Shown here piece after piece: positions 19,661 to 27,711 of a DNA stretch of 64,000 bases. A program made the position numbers and the translations under genes. Under the pieces are notes generated by a model. That model was not told the DNA's origin, did no database searches, and saw nothing but the letters and a program-made list of their open reading frames with translations. Position 1 is the stretch's first letter; the number at the start of each line of letters is the position of its first letter. Source of the stretch: an uncultured Polycyclovorans sp. (lineage in GTDB: Bacteria; Pseudomonadota; Gammaproteobacteria; Nevskiales; Nevskiaceae); assembly GCA_936928855.1 (NCBI GenBank), contig CAKZHZ010000048.1:9694-73693 (forward strand), in the 5' to 3' direction.

Positions 19661-19701
19661 AACAATGATAACTATTCGTATTACGATCATATTGCTATAA
19701 T
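19661..19701 (+). promoter_or_regulatory. Fur-box-like operator with extended -10 promoter
   Basis: Positions 19661-19679 match the 19-bp Fur consensus at 12 of 19 positions by hand alignment (core AATGATAA). An extended -10 (TGC then TATAAT at 19696-19701) lies just downstream, so a bound repressor would cover the -35 region. The next gene starts at 19751 behind the Shine-Dalgarno AAGGGG. Iron-repressed expression of the following locus is inferred. Confidence 0.6.
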
Positions 19702-19750
19702 TCGGGCAAGTGCTCCGCATGTGCGGATCGATTTTTCAGAAGGGGAAACG

Positions 19751-21202
19751 ATGAACAGCATGAAAGTGATGTTGCCGATGCTGGGCGCGACGCTCGCGAT
19801 CGCCGGCTGTGGTTCCGATGGCAATGGCGGCTCGGCTGCGGGCGGCGGTTTCACCGTGGTCAACGATGTGGTGACGACGCGTGCCAATGATCTCCGGGGC
19901 CTCGTGTATTCGGACAGCGGCAAGATCTATGTGTCCGGCCATGTCGGGGCCAGTGCGGATCTGCGCCAGACCGTGGTCGGCCGTTTCGACGCCGACGGGG
20001 CGCCGGATGCCGCTTTTGGCGACGGTGGTTTTGTCGAGGTTGATGTCGCGGTCGGTCGCAACGAGCAGTCCCTGGCGGTTGCCGAGCTGACTGGCGGCGA
20101 TGTGGTGGCACTGGTGAACGCGGTTGACGCTGACGGAGGACAGTCGGTTTATCTGCTCCGTTTCGATGACGCCGGGGTCCAGCAGACCCAGGCCGACGGC
20201 TGGGGTGATGCCGATGGCAAGGTGGAAGTCGTGTTCGGCTGGGCCAACGCCGACAATGGCGACCGTGCGTCCCCGCCCAGTGATACGGCCTGGGACCTGC
20301 TGGTGGACCGGAGTGGGGCGGGAGAACGCCTTGTGGTGGCCGGTCTTGGTGCCGCGACCGAGGCCAGTGGCCGCTCCGACAATGACCGTTACGTGGTTCG
20401 TCTCGATGCCGCCGACGGCAGCATTGACCCTGCGTTCAACGGTGGTGCGGCACAGGTCTTCCACTCAGTGGGCACGCTCAGCGACAACGCGCGCCGTGCC
20501 TTTGTCGAGGCCGACGGCGCCATTCTGGCAAGCGGCTACACCAATCTCGGCGAGGGTCTGGGCAATCACATCATCCTGATCCGCCTGACGCCGGCCGGTG
20601 CGCTGGATGCCGGGTTTGGCAACTTCATCAGCCCGCCCAGCTCAGGCACTGCAGTCGGCCTGACAGCGCAGCCGGGTGTCGCGGTGTTCAACCCGTTCCT
20701 GGTGGATGGCGGTTTTGCCGAGGCCTACGGTGCGGTTCCTCAGAGTGACGGCCGTTACGTGACCACCGGCTATGGCGGCGCCACCGCCAGCGGCGGGACC
20801 TCGACGCTGGGCTATCAGCCCACCGAGGCGCAGGACGTTGTGGCGTTTCGGGTCGGCGGGACGATGATTGATGCCGGCTGGGGCAACAGTGGCACCCAGG
20901 CGGTTCAGAGCGAAGGGCAGGGGCAGCCGACCGACGAGGATCGCGGTCGTGATCTGGTGGTCCTGCCGGATGATCGCAGTGTCCATGCCGGACGGTATGG
21001 CGGGGTGCCGGCGCTGTTCGTGTTCACCGCCGACGGCCAGCTGGATACCGCAGTCGACGAAGATGGCATTATCGAGCTTCCCAACGAACAGACCGATGCG
21101 CAGTTCTTCAACGTCGACGTGTCGTCGAGCGGTCGCCTTGCGGCAACCACCAATGACAGTGCGGCGGGTGCGCGTCTGGTCATCCTGGCACCGCAGGACT
21201 GA
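19751..21202 (+). CDS. Delta-60-repeat lipoprotein
   Basis: A 483-residue probable lipoprotein. Its signal peptide ends in the lipobox LAIAGC (Cys20) and a Gly/Ser-rich linker follows. The body carries delta-60-like repeats, recognisable as VGRFDADGAPDAAFGDGG, RLDAADGSIDPAFNGG and IRLTPAGALDAGFGN, which are expected to form a beta-propeller-like fold. The ATG at 19751 is preceded by AGAAGGGGAAACG, better than the ATG at 19721. It is the first gene after the Fur-box-like promoter and is followed by a strong hairpin before the imelysin gene. No enzymatic motif is visible. A surface or periplasmic partner role in iron acquisition is inferred from context only. Confidence 0.8.
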   Translation: MNSMKVMLPMLGATLAIAGCGSDGNGGSAAGGGFTVVNDVVTTRANDLRGLVYSDSGKIYVSGHVGASADLRQTVVGRFDADGAPDAAFGDGGFVEVDVAVGRNEQSLAVAELTGGDVVALVNAVDADGGQSVYLLRFDDAGVQQTQADGWGDADGKVEVVFGWANADNGDRASPPSDTAWDLLVDRSGAGERLVVAGLGAATEASGRSDNDRYVVRLDAADGSIDPAFNGGAAQVFHSVGTLSDNARRAFVEADGAILASGYTNLGEGLGNHIILIRLTPAGALDAGFGNFISPPSSGTAVGLTAQPGVAVFNPFLVDGGFAEAYGAVPQSDGRYVTTGYGGATASGGTSTLGYQPTEAQDVVAFRVGGTMIDAGWGNSGTQAVQSEGQGQPTDEDRGRDLVVLPDDRSVHAGRYGGVPALFVFTADGQLDTAVDEDGIIELPNEQTDAQFFNVDVSSSGRLAATTNDSAAGARLVILAPQD

Positions 21203-21228
21203 TCGTAGAATCACCCGGTGTTGATCCG

Positions 21229-21269
21229 CGCCCGCCGGTCCGGTTTCCGGGCCGGCGGGCGTTTCTTTC
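21229..21269 (+). terminator. Strong hairpin with U-tract between lipoprotein and imelysin genes
   Basis: A 15-bp stem (21229-21243 with 21247-21261, one G-U pair) has a TTT loop and is followed by TTTCTTTC. It lies 26 bases after the lipoprotein stop and ends close to the imelysin GTG. It may end the lipoprotein transcript or attenuate read-through into the downstream genes. Confidence 0.85.
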
Positions 21270-21281
21270 GGAGCAGGTCCT

Positions 21282-22541
21282 GTGAACATTCTTCCCCTGG
21301 CGGCTTTTGAACCCCTTTCCCTGCGCGCTGGTCTGTTGGCGATGTCGCTGTCCCTGGCGGCCTGTGGCGGCGGCGGTGGTGGCGGAGGAGGAGGCGACCC
21401 CACGCCGACCCCGACGCCGGCCCCCATGCTCGGGGATGAGGCACGACGCGCGGTGTTGAAGGATCTTGGGGAGGACCTGATCTATCCCGAGCTGCAGGCC
21501 TTTTCCCAGCGCGCCGAAGCATTGGACGTCGCGGTGGCTGCCTGGGCGGCGGATGTGGCCAATAGCGGCCTCCGCGGGGCGGCGCAGTCGGCCTGGCGTG
21601 ACGCCATGGCCAGCTGGCAGCGCAACGAGGCCCTTCAGGTCGGTCCCGCCGGTCTGTCGAGCGGCCTGGATGCCACGCCGGGGGGGGAGGATCTGCGAGA
21701 CCGGATATACGCCTATCCACTGCGCAACGAATGCGCCGTCGAGCAACTGGCACAGCAGAACGTGACCGTGACGGCCGGTTCGTCGATTGAGGTCACCGGG
21801 TTGGGGGCGCTGGCTTTCCTGTTGTTCGTGGACGAGGTCAACCCCTGCGGCCTGGGGTCCCCTGCAACGCCTCAGCAGCGGGCTGCCTACGCCGCCAGTG
21901 CGGCCGACCGTGTTGCCGTCGTGGCCCAGACCCTTCGTGACCGTTGGGACCCGGAAGGGGGCAACTTTCTGTCTCAGTGGTCCAATGCAGGCCTCAGCGG
22001 CAGCATGATGTTCTACATGCGCCCTCAGGACGCCCTGGATGCGCTGTCGGTATCGTTGTTCTATACCGAGAAGGAGACCAAGGATCGCAAGATCGCCTGT
22101 CCGACCGGCATTGGCGCGATCGGCTTGACCTGTCCTGCCAGCGATGTTGCCCGCGTTGAATTTCCGCGCGCCCGCTTCTCCACCGAAGCCATTCGCGCCA
22201 ACGTTCAGGCCTTCCGGGATGCCTTCTCCGGCGTGGGCGGAGGCTTGGGTATCAATGCGCTGCTGGAGGGTATCGAGCGCAGCGATATCGCCGATGACCT
22301 GATGGTCGAACTGGATGCCACGCTGGCCCTGATCGACACACTGGATCCGGATTTCGAAGCCGAGGTGGCGGCCATCAGTGACAGTACGGCCTGCACCAAC
22401 GCGGCCAGTGCCTCCAGTGGCGAGCCAACGGCGTGTGCCCTTCAAGGCCAGATCAAGCGTGCCATGGACCTGTTTCGCACCGATGTGGTCGGCGCGCTGT
22501 CGTTGGCAACGCCCGACCGCGCCGCCGGGGACAACGACTGA
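21282..22541 (+). CDS. Imelysin-like (peptidase M75 / ICMP family) lipoprotein
   Basis: A 419-residue lipoprotein starting at GTG (Shine-Dalgarno GGAGCAGG). The lipobox LSLAAC ends at Cys28, followed by a ten-glycine run and a (TP)n linker. The body resembles imelysins: WRDAMASWQRNEALQVGP, TPGGEDLRDRIYAYPL and SNAGLSGSMMFYM. Imelysins are Fur-regulated periplasmic or surface iron-uptake proteins, not proven peptidases. The family GxHxxE motif appears altered here: GLGALAFLLF stands where GxHAxEYLLF is expected. It is followed 8 bases later by the HTTM gene, and then by a FecA-like receptor, consistent with an iron operon. Confidence 0.8.
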   Translation: MNILPLAAFEPLSLRAGLLAMSLSLAACGGGGGGGGGGDPTPTPTPAPMLGDEARRAVLKDLGEDLIYPELQAFSQRAEALDVAVAAWAADVANSGLRGAAQSAWRDAMASWQRNEALQVGPAGLSSGLDATPGGEDLRDRIYAYPLRNECAVEQLAQQNVTVTAGSSIEVTGLGALAFLLFVDEVNPCGLGSPATPQQRAAYAASAADRVAVVAQTLRDRWDPEGGNFLSQWSNAGLSGSMMFYMRPQDALDALSVSLFYTEKETKDRKIACPTGIGAIGLTCPASDVARVEFPRARFSTEAIRANVQAFRDAFSGVGGGLGINALLEGIERSDIADDLMVELDATLALIDTLDPDFEAEVAAISDSTACTNAASASSGEPTACALQGQIKRAMDLFRTDVVGALSLATPDRAAGDND

Positions 22542-22549
22542 GCCCGGCG

Positions 22550-23962
22550 ATGCCGTCGGAGGAGGTCACCGGCCCGGTCACATCGAGGCTGCTGCAGGCG
22601 CTGAGCCGTCCGCTGGACATTGCTGCGCTGGCGGTCTTCCGCATGCTCTTCGGCGGGCTCATGTTCGTGGGGACCGTGCGCTTCATGAGCAGCGGCTGGA
22701 TCGAGCTGTTTTATGTTGAGCCCCGTTTTCACTTCAAGTACTGGGGTTTTCACTGGGTCAGTGTTCCGGGTGAATCAGGGCTCTATCTGCTGTACGGCGG
22801 CATCGCGCTCAGCGCTCTTATGGTCGCGCTGGGCGCGTTCTACCGTCTGGCCATCATCGCGTTCTGGTGCCTGTTCACGTACGCGGAGCTGATGGATGTC
22901 ACCACCTATCTCAACCACTACTACTTCGTCAGCCTGCTGGCGCTGATCCTGTGCTTTCTGTCGCCACATCGCGCCTGGTCCGTCGATGCCTTGTGGCGTC
23001 CCGGCCTGCGGTCGCCGTCACTGCCCGCCTGGCAGACCGTTTGGCTGCGCTTTCAGGTGGGGTTGCTTTACTTCTATGCGGGCTGGGCCAAGTTCGAGCC
23101 CGACTGGTTGCTGCATGCACAGCCACTCAACATCTGGCTGCCGCCACATGCCGGCATGCCCCTGATCGGGCCGTTGCTGGATGAGGTCTGGGTGCACTAC
23201 GCCTTTTCCTGGTTCGCCTTCCTGTTCGATGTGACCATCATCGGTTTCATGTTGTGGCGGCCCACGCGGATCTACGCCTTCGCCGTGATCCTGGTGTTTC
23301 ACTTGCTGACGCACCTCTTCTTCAACATCGGATTGTTCCCGTTGATCATGGTGTTGTCAGTGCTGGTGTTCTTCGAGCCGGACTGGCCGCGGCGCGGGCT
23401 GCGGCGTTTGGGGCGGGCCGCGCCGGTGATCACCAGCGCGGCGGATACGCTGCCTCGCTGGCGCGCGCCGCGTGTGGCCTTTGCCGGGCTGGTCGCCGGG
23501 TTCTGTCTGGTGCAGTTCCTGTTGCCGCTGCGGCACTGGCTCTATCCCGGCACGGTGCTCTGGCATGAACAGGGCATGCGGTTCTCGTGGCGGGTGATGC
23601 TCCGGGAGAAGGCCGGAGCGGTGACCTACCGGGTGGTGGACCGTGAGGGGGCGAGCCAATGGGTCAGCCCCCGCGATTATCTTACCGAGCTGCAGTACCG
23701 TGAAATGGCGGGCCAGCCCGACCTGATCCTGCAGCTGGCACATCGCATTCGTGACGACTTCAACGCGCGCGGCGTGGGGCCGGTGCAGGTTTACGCCGAC
23801 GCCATCGTGGCGCTCAATGGTCGCCGTGCCCAGCCGCTGATCGAGCCGGACGCCGACCTGGCGCAGGTGCGTGACGGGCTGACACCGGCCGATTGGGTAA
23901 CCGCCCCGCCGGACGCTCCGCCGCCCACCCATGCTCCCTTGCGCATTGCGCGCCAACCCTGA
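22550..23962 (+). CDS. HTTM-domain membrane protein, vitamin-K-dependent gamma-carboxylase-like
   Basis: A 470-residue multi-pass protein with about eight hydrophobic segments. The central region aligns by eye with human gamma-glutamyl carboxylase: LNHYYFVSLLALIL against NNHSYLYGLLAFQL, HRAWSVDAL against NHYWSVDGL, and YAGWAKFEPDWL against IAGVKKLDADWV. His123 and Lys181 coincide with GGCX His160 and Lys218, the reported catalytic residues, with the same 58-residue spacing. GGCX carboxylates glutamate using reduced vitamin K, O2 and CO2. The start at 22550 follows the imelysin stop by 8 bases and has no clear Shine-Dalgarno, suggesting coupling. The C-terminal third after residue 290 is a soluble tail. 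Activity and substrate are unproven. Confidence 0.82.
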   Translation: MPSEEVTGPVTSRLLQALSRPLDIAALAVFRMLFGGLMFVGTVRFMSSGWIELFYVEPRFHFKYWGFHWVSVPGESGLYLLYGGIALSALMVALGAFYRLAIIAFWCLFTYAELMDVTTYLNHYYFVSLLALILCFLSPHRAWSVDALWRPGLRSPSLPAWQTVWLRFQVGLLYFYAGWAKFEPDWLLHAQPLNIWLPPHAGMPLIGPLLDEVWVHYAFSWFAFLFDVTIIGFMLWRPTRIYAFAVILVFHLLTHLFFNIGLFPLIMVLSVLVFFEPDWPRRGLRRLGRAAPVITSAADTLPRWRAPRVAFAGLVAGFCLVQFLLPLRHWLYPGTVLWHEQGMRFSWRVMLREKAGAVTYRVVDREGASQWVSPRDYLTELQYREMAGQPDLILQLAHRIRDDFNARGVGPVQVYADAIVALNGRRAQPLIEPDADLAQVRDGLTPADWVTAPPDAPPPTHAPLRIARQP

Positions 23963-23975
23963 ACTTCTTCGTCTG

Positions 23976-26147
23976 ATGTCGACCATGCGCATTCCTCCCC
24001 GCACCTGCTTGTTGCTGCTCCTGCTGTCTCCCGCCGCCCTGGCGCAGGCAGAGCCCGCGTCTGGCGTTGATTTCGACACCATCACCGTGATCGGCACCAC
24101 CGAGGCCGACAGTCGCCTGGTGGGATCTGCGCATCGGGTCGACGAGGCAACGCTGGAGGCCTTTGCCTATGACGATCTCAATCGTGTCCTCAATCTTGTG
24201 CCGGGGGTCTACCTGCGCGAAGAGGACGGATTCGGCCTGCGTCCGAACATCGGACTGCGCGGTGCCAACTCGGACCGCAGCCAGAAGGTGACGCTGCTGG
24301 AGGACGGCATCCTGTTCGGGCCAGCGCCGTACGCTGCCCCGGCCGCCTACTACAGCCCCTTGACCGCGCGCATGGTGGGAGTGGATGTGTTCAAGGGGCC
24401 AGCCGCGATTCAGCATGGTCCCCAGACCATCGGAGGCGCCATCAATCTGGTGTCCGCGCCCATCCCGCACCAGTTCGAGGGACTGGGAGCGCTGGATCTC
24501 GGCAGCGATGGCTACGGACGTGCGCACGTACGGGCCGGCGGGCCGGTGGGCGGTGTTGGTGTGCTGGGCGAATGGGTGCACGTTCGCAGTGATGGGTTCA
24601 AGTCGCTGGCTGGCGGTGGTGATACCGGCTTTGCCAAGAACGAGGGCATGCTCAAGCTGGGATATGCGCTGGGAGAGGGGCATCTGGAGGTGCGCCTCGG
24701 ATATGCCGATGAGCGATCCGACGAAACCTATCTGGGCCTGACCCAAGCCGACTTTCGTGCTGATCCCCTGCAACGCTATGTTGCCAGCGCGCTGGACCGG
24801 ATGGACTGGGACTGGGGCGGCTTGCGCGTCGATTTCGAGCACCCGCTGTGGGGTGGTCGCCTCCGCGCTACGGCCTATCAGCATGAGTTCAGTCGTGCCT
24901 GGCTGAAGTTCAACAGCCTGCGCGGCCAGGATGTCCAGTCGGTGCTGGCCAATCCGGACACGCCTCGCAACCAGGTGTTCATGGCGACGTTGCGCGGGGA
25001 GCGGGAGGGCGACCTCAACAACGACAGCGACGATCTCCTGATTGGGACCAATGATCGCGACTTCCGGTCCTCGGGGGTGCAGGCGCGGCTGTTCTGGAGC
25101 CGGGTGACCGGCGCGTGGGCGCACGGTATCGAGGCGGGCGCGCGGCTCCACGGGGATCGCATCACCCGTCTTCACGATGAGTATGGCTACGACATCGTGT
25201 CAGGGCAGCCTCAGCGGAACGCTTCACCGCGCATCATCGCGTCGGACAACACCGCACGGGCCACCGCCCTCGCGGTCTGGTTGCGGGACGAAATCAGCCG
25301 CGGGCGCTGGACCCTCGCGCCCGGTCTGCGGGTGGAGTCGGTGGAAACCCGCTTCGACAACCGTCTGGCGGGTGCCCGCAACGACGACCGGTATGCGGTG
25401 GTGCTGCCGGGTCTGGGTGTCAACTTCGCGCAGCGGGACACCCTGAACTGGTTTGCGGGCGTTCACCGCGGCTTTTCACCGGGGACGCCGGGTCTGGAGG
25501 ATGTCGAGCCCGAGGATGCCGTCAATTTCGAAGCGGGAACGGTATGGCAATCGCCTGCCGGACGGATCGAGATGACCGGATTCTTCAGTGACTACCGTAA
25601 CCTGACCGCCGCCTGTACGTTCTCGGCGGGCTGCCAGGGCGGGCAGGTGGACGTGCAGACCAATGCCGGCAAGGTACGCGTGCACGGTGTCGAAGCCGCC
25701 TGGAGCGAGCAGTGGCAGATCGGCGCCTTCCGGGTGCCGGGCAGCCTGACCTACACCTGGACTGAAGGCGAGTTCCGCGAAGCGTTCGAGTCCACCAACC
25801 CGCAGTTCGGCGATGTCGAGCCCGGATTCGAACTGCCGTATGTCCCCACGCATCGCGCCAATCTGGTGCTGGGGCTGGCGCGCGCGCGCTGGGACACCAC
25901 GCTGTCGCTGACCTATGTGTCGGCCATGCGGGACGTGGCTGGACGCGGTGCCATTCCTGCCGATTCCGGCAGCGATGCCTACACCGTTCTCGACCTCGCA
26001 GCGGGCTGGGCGTTTCGTCCCGACCTCCGTCTGGTGGGGCGCGTCGACAACCTGCTGGATCGTGAGTACGTCGTCGCGCGCCGTCCCTTCGGGGCGCGGC
26101 CCGGCAAGCCGCAGTCGGTGCAGGTGGGCGTGCGCTATCACTTCTGA
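23976..26147 (+). CDS. FecA-like TonB-dependent outer membrane receptor
   Basis: A 723-residue receptor with a signal peptide (leucine run, LSPAALAQA), an early TonB-box-like FDTITVIGT and a plug domain (DDLNRVLNLVPGVYLREED, NIGLRGANSDRSQKV, GPQTIGGAINLV). The 22-strand barrel ends in the aromatic VQVGVRYHF. The plug resembles the ferric-dicitrate/FecA group but lacks the N-terminal signalling domain, so it is a transporter without surface signalling. The ATG at 23976 was chosen, with 23985 equally possible. It lies 13 bases after the HTTM gene and closes the probable iron operon. The ligand cannot be deduced. Confidence 0.9.
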   Translation: MSTMRIPPRTCLLLLLLSPAALAQAEPASGVDFDTITVIGTTEADSRLVGSAHRVDEATLEAFAYDDLNRVLNLVPGVYLREEDGFGLRPNIGLRGANSDRSQKVTLLEDGILFGPAPYAAPAAYYSPLTARMVGVDVFKGPAAIQHGPQTIGGAINLVSAPIPHQFEGLGALDLGSDGYGRAHVRAGGPVGGVGVLGEWVHVRSDGFKSLAGGGDTGFAKNEGMLKLGYALGEGHLEVRLGYADERSDETYLGLTQADFRADPLQRYVASALDRMDWDWGGLRVDFEHPLWGGRLRATAYQHEFSRAWLKFNSLRGQDVQSVLANPDTPRNQVFMATLRGEREGDLNNDSDDLLIGTNDRDFRSSGVQARLFWSRVTGAWAHGIEAGARLHGDRITRLHDEYGYDIVSGQPQRNASPRIIASDNTARATALAVWLRDEISRGRWTLAPGLRVESVETRFDNRLAGARNDDRYAVVLPGLGVNFAQRDTLNWFAGVHRGFSPGTPGLEDVEPEDAVNFEAGTVWQSPAGRIEMTGFFSDYRNLTAACTFSAGCQGGQVDVQTNAGKVRVHGVEAAWSEQWQIGAFRVPGSLTYTWTEGEFREAFESTNPQFGDVEPGFELPYVPTHRANLVLGLARARWDTTLSLTYVSAMRDVAGRGAIPADSGSDAYTVLDLAAGWAFRPDLRLVGRVDNLLDREYVVARRPFGARPGKPQSVQVGVRYHF

Positions 26148-26158
26148 GGGGTAGCCCG

Positions 26159-26185
26159 CACCGCGCATGCCCGCCATGCGCGGTG
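26159..26185 (+). repeat. Perfect hairpin after the FecA-like receptor gene
   Basis: CACCGCGCATG (26159-26169) and CATGCGCGGTG (26175-26185) form an 11-bp perfect stem with a 5-nt loop, 11 bases after the stop codon. There is no U-tract, so it is more likely an mRNA-end stabiliser or a factor-assisted terminator than a classic intrinsic terminator. Confidence 0.7.
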
Positions 26186-26278
26186 ACCGTTCGTCGCCTG
26201 TCATATGACAAACCCCCGCAAGGGGCGACAGACCTGATACGTTTCGCGCCGTCTTCACCGAAACGTCATCTTCCTGTC

Positions 26279-27184
26279 ATGAAACTGTGCTGGTCGTCTG
26301 ATCAAGCCGTCGTCAACGGCCTGCAGCTGAACTGGGAAACCACAGGGGCGGTCTCCGGCGAGCCGCTGTTGATGGTGATGGGGCTGGGCGGGCAGCTCAT
26401 CCACTGGCCGGATGCGTTGTGTGAAGCGCTGGTCGCCCGGGGCTTCCGCTTGATCCGTTTCGACAACCGTGATGCAGGGCTGTCAGCCGAGGCGGATCGT
26501 GGATTGCCCACCCGTATTCCCCAGGACTGGTTGCGCGGCCGCTTCGGCTGGCAGGCGCAATCCAACTACACCCTGATGGATCTGGCCCGCGATACCGAGG
26601 GTCTGATGGACCTGCTGTCGCTGCCGCGCGCGCATCTGGTCGGGGTGTCGATGGGGGGCATGGTGGCGCAGGTTCTCGCTGCCACGCGTCCGGCCCGGGT
26701 GAGCAGCCTCACCGCCATCATGACCAGTACCAACCACCCGCGGCTGCCGGTGGCGCGTTTTGACGTCCTCTGGCGCATGGCCGGACTGGGGCCGCGGCCG
26801 CAAACGCGTGAGGCGGTGATCCGCCGCACCACCGGCATGTTGCAGCGGGTGGGCAGCCCCGGCTATCCCACACCGCTGGACTACCGGCGGCGGTTGGCGG
26901 GGCGCGCCTACGACCGCGCATTTCGTCCGCGCGGAGTGGCGCGTCAGACCCACGCCATCGTCGCCACCGGCAGCTTCGAGCCCCTGCTGGCCGACATCCG
27001 CGCGCCCACCCAGGTGGTGCACGGTCTCGCCGACCCGCTGTTGCGGCCGGCCTGCGGCCAGCGCTGCGCCCAGGTGATCCCGGGAGCCAGACTCGAACTG
27101 GTAGCGGGCATGGGCCATGATTTCGCCCTGCCGCTGATGCCCCGGTGGGCCGAGCTGATCGGCGACAACGCCGGCCGCGCCTGA
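26279..27184 (+). CDS. Alpha/beta hydrolase
   Basis: A 301-residue alpha/beta-hydrolase-fold protein. The catalytic triad is readable: nucleophile Ser in LVGVSMGGMVAQ, acid in HGLADPLLRPACG and His in AGMGHDFALPL. The oxyanion region is MGLGGQLIHWP. The start at 26279 (MKLCWSSDQ) is preferred because earlier in-frame residues do not resemble the family. It has no signal peptide and is cytoplasmic. The family includes esterases, haloperoxidase-like enzymes and aclacinomycin-type methylesterases. No specific substrate can be assigned. Confidence 0.85.
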   Translation: MKLCWSSDQAVVNGLQLNWETTGAVSGEPLLMVMGLGGQLIHWPDALCEALVARGFRLIRFDNRDAGLSAEADRGLPTRIPQDWLRGRFGWQAQSNYTLMDLARDTEGLMDLLSLPRAHLVGVSMGGMVAQVLAATRPARVSSLTAIMTSTNHPRLPVARFDVLWRMAGLGPRPQTREAVIRRTTGMLQRVGSPGYPTPLDYRRRLAGRAYDRAFRPRGVARQTHAIVATGSFEPLLADIRAPTQVVHGLADPLLRPACGQRCAQVIPGARLELVAGMGHDFALPLMPRWAELIGDNAGRA

Positions 27185-27256
27185 CGCTCATCCGCTTTCC
27201 GGCGGTCCCCGGAATACCCTAAGCTCGAAATCCTTTCGATTGCAGGGAGTTCAGGG

Positions 27257-27658
27257 ATGATCATCACCTCGTTGTATGCGGGCCTGCTGGCCCTTTGGTT
27301 TCTCGCCCTCAGTGCGCGCGTGGTGCAGCAGCGATCGGTTCCCAACGGGATCGGGCTGGGCGATGGCGGGGATGCCACGTTGCTGCGCCGCATCCGCGGG
27401 CATGGCAACTTCGCCGAGTACACCCCGCTGTCGCTGATCCTGCTGGGCCTGCTGGAATATGGCGGGACCCTGCCGATCTGGCTGCTCCACCTGCTGGGGC
27501 TGACGTTGCTGGTGTCGCGCATCCTGCACGGCGTGGCACTGAGCTTTTCCACCCACTGGAAGTTCGGGCGCTTCTACGGCACCGTGCTGGGCTTCCTGCT
27601 GTTGCTGGTGATGGGCCTGCTCTGTGCCTGGCGCGGGGTGGCCGGCGTACTGGTCTAG
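27257..27658 (+). CDS. MAPEG-family membrane protein
   Basis: A 133-residue protein with four hydrophobic segments and the MAPEG signature (RIRGHGNFAEYTPLSLILLG, then SRILHGVALSF). MAPEG proteins are membrane-associated glutathione/eicosanoid metabolism enzymes. Bacterial small members such as YecN are mostly uncharacterised. An AGGGAG ribosome binding site precedes the ATG. It converges on the ion-channel gene, with a large inverted repeat between them. Confidence 0.88.
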   Translation: MIITSLYAGLLALWFLALSARVVQQRSVPNGIGLGDGGDATLLRRIRGHGNFAEYTPLSLILLGLLEYGGTLPIWLLHLLGLTLLVSRILHGVALSFSTHWKFGRFYGTVLGFLLLLVMGLLCAWRGVAGVLV

Positions 27659-27659
27659 C

Positions 27660-27704
27660 CCGCATTTCTCACAGGGTCGCCTTCGATTCCTGTGAGAAAT
27701 GCGG
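27660..27704. repeat. 16-bp perfect inverted repeat between convergent genes
   Basis: CCGCATTTCTCACAGG (27660-27675) and its exact complement (27689-27704) flank a 13-nt loop. It begins 2 bases after the MAPEG stop and ends 7 bases before the ion-channel stop. There is no T-run on either side. It may work as a bidirectional terminator/stabiliser or be a dispersed palindromic element. Confidence 0.8.
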
Positions 27705-27711
27705 ACTGGTC

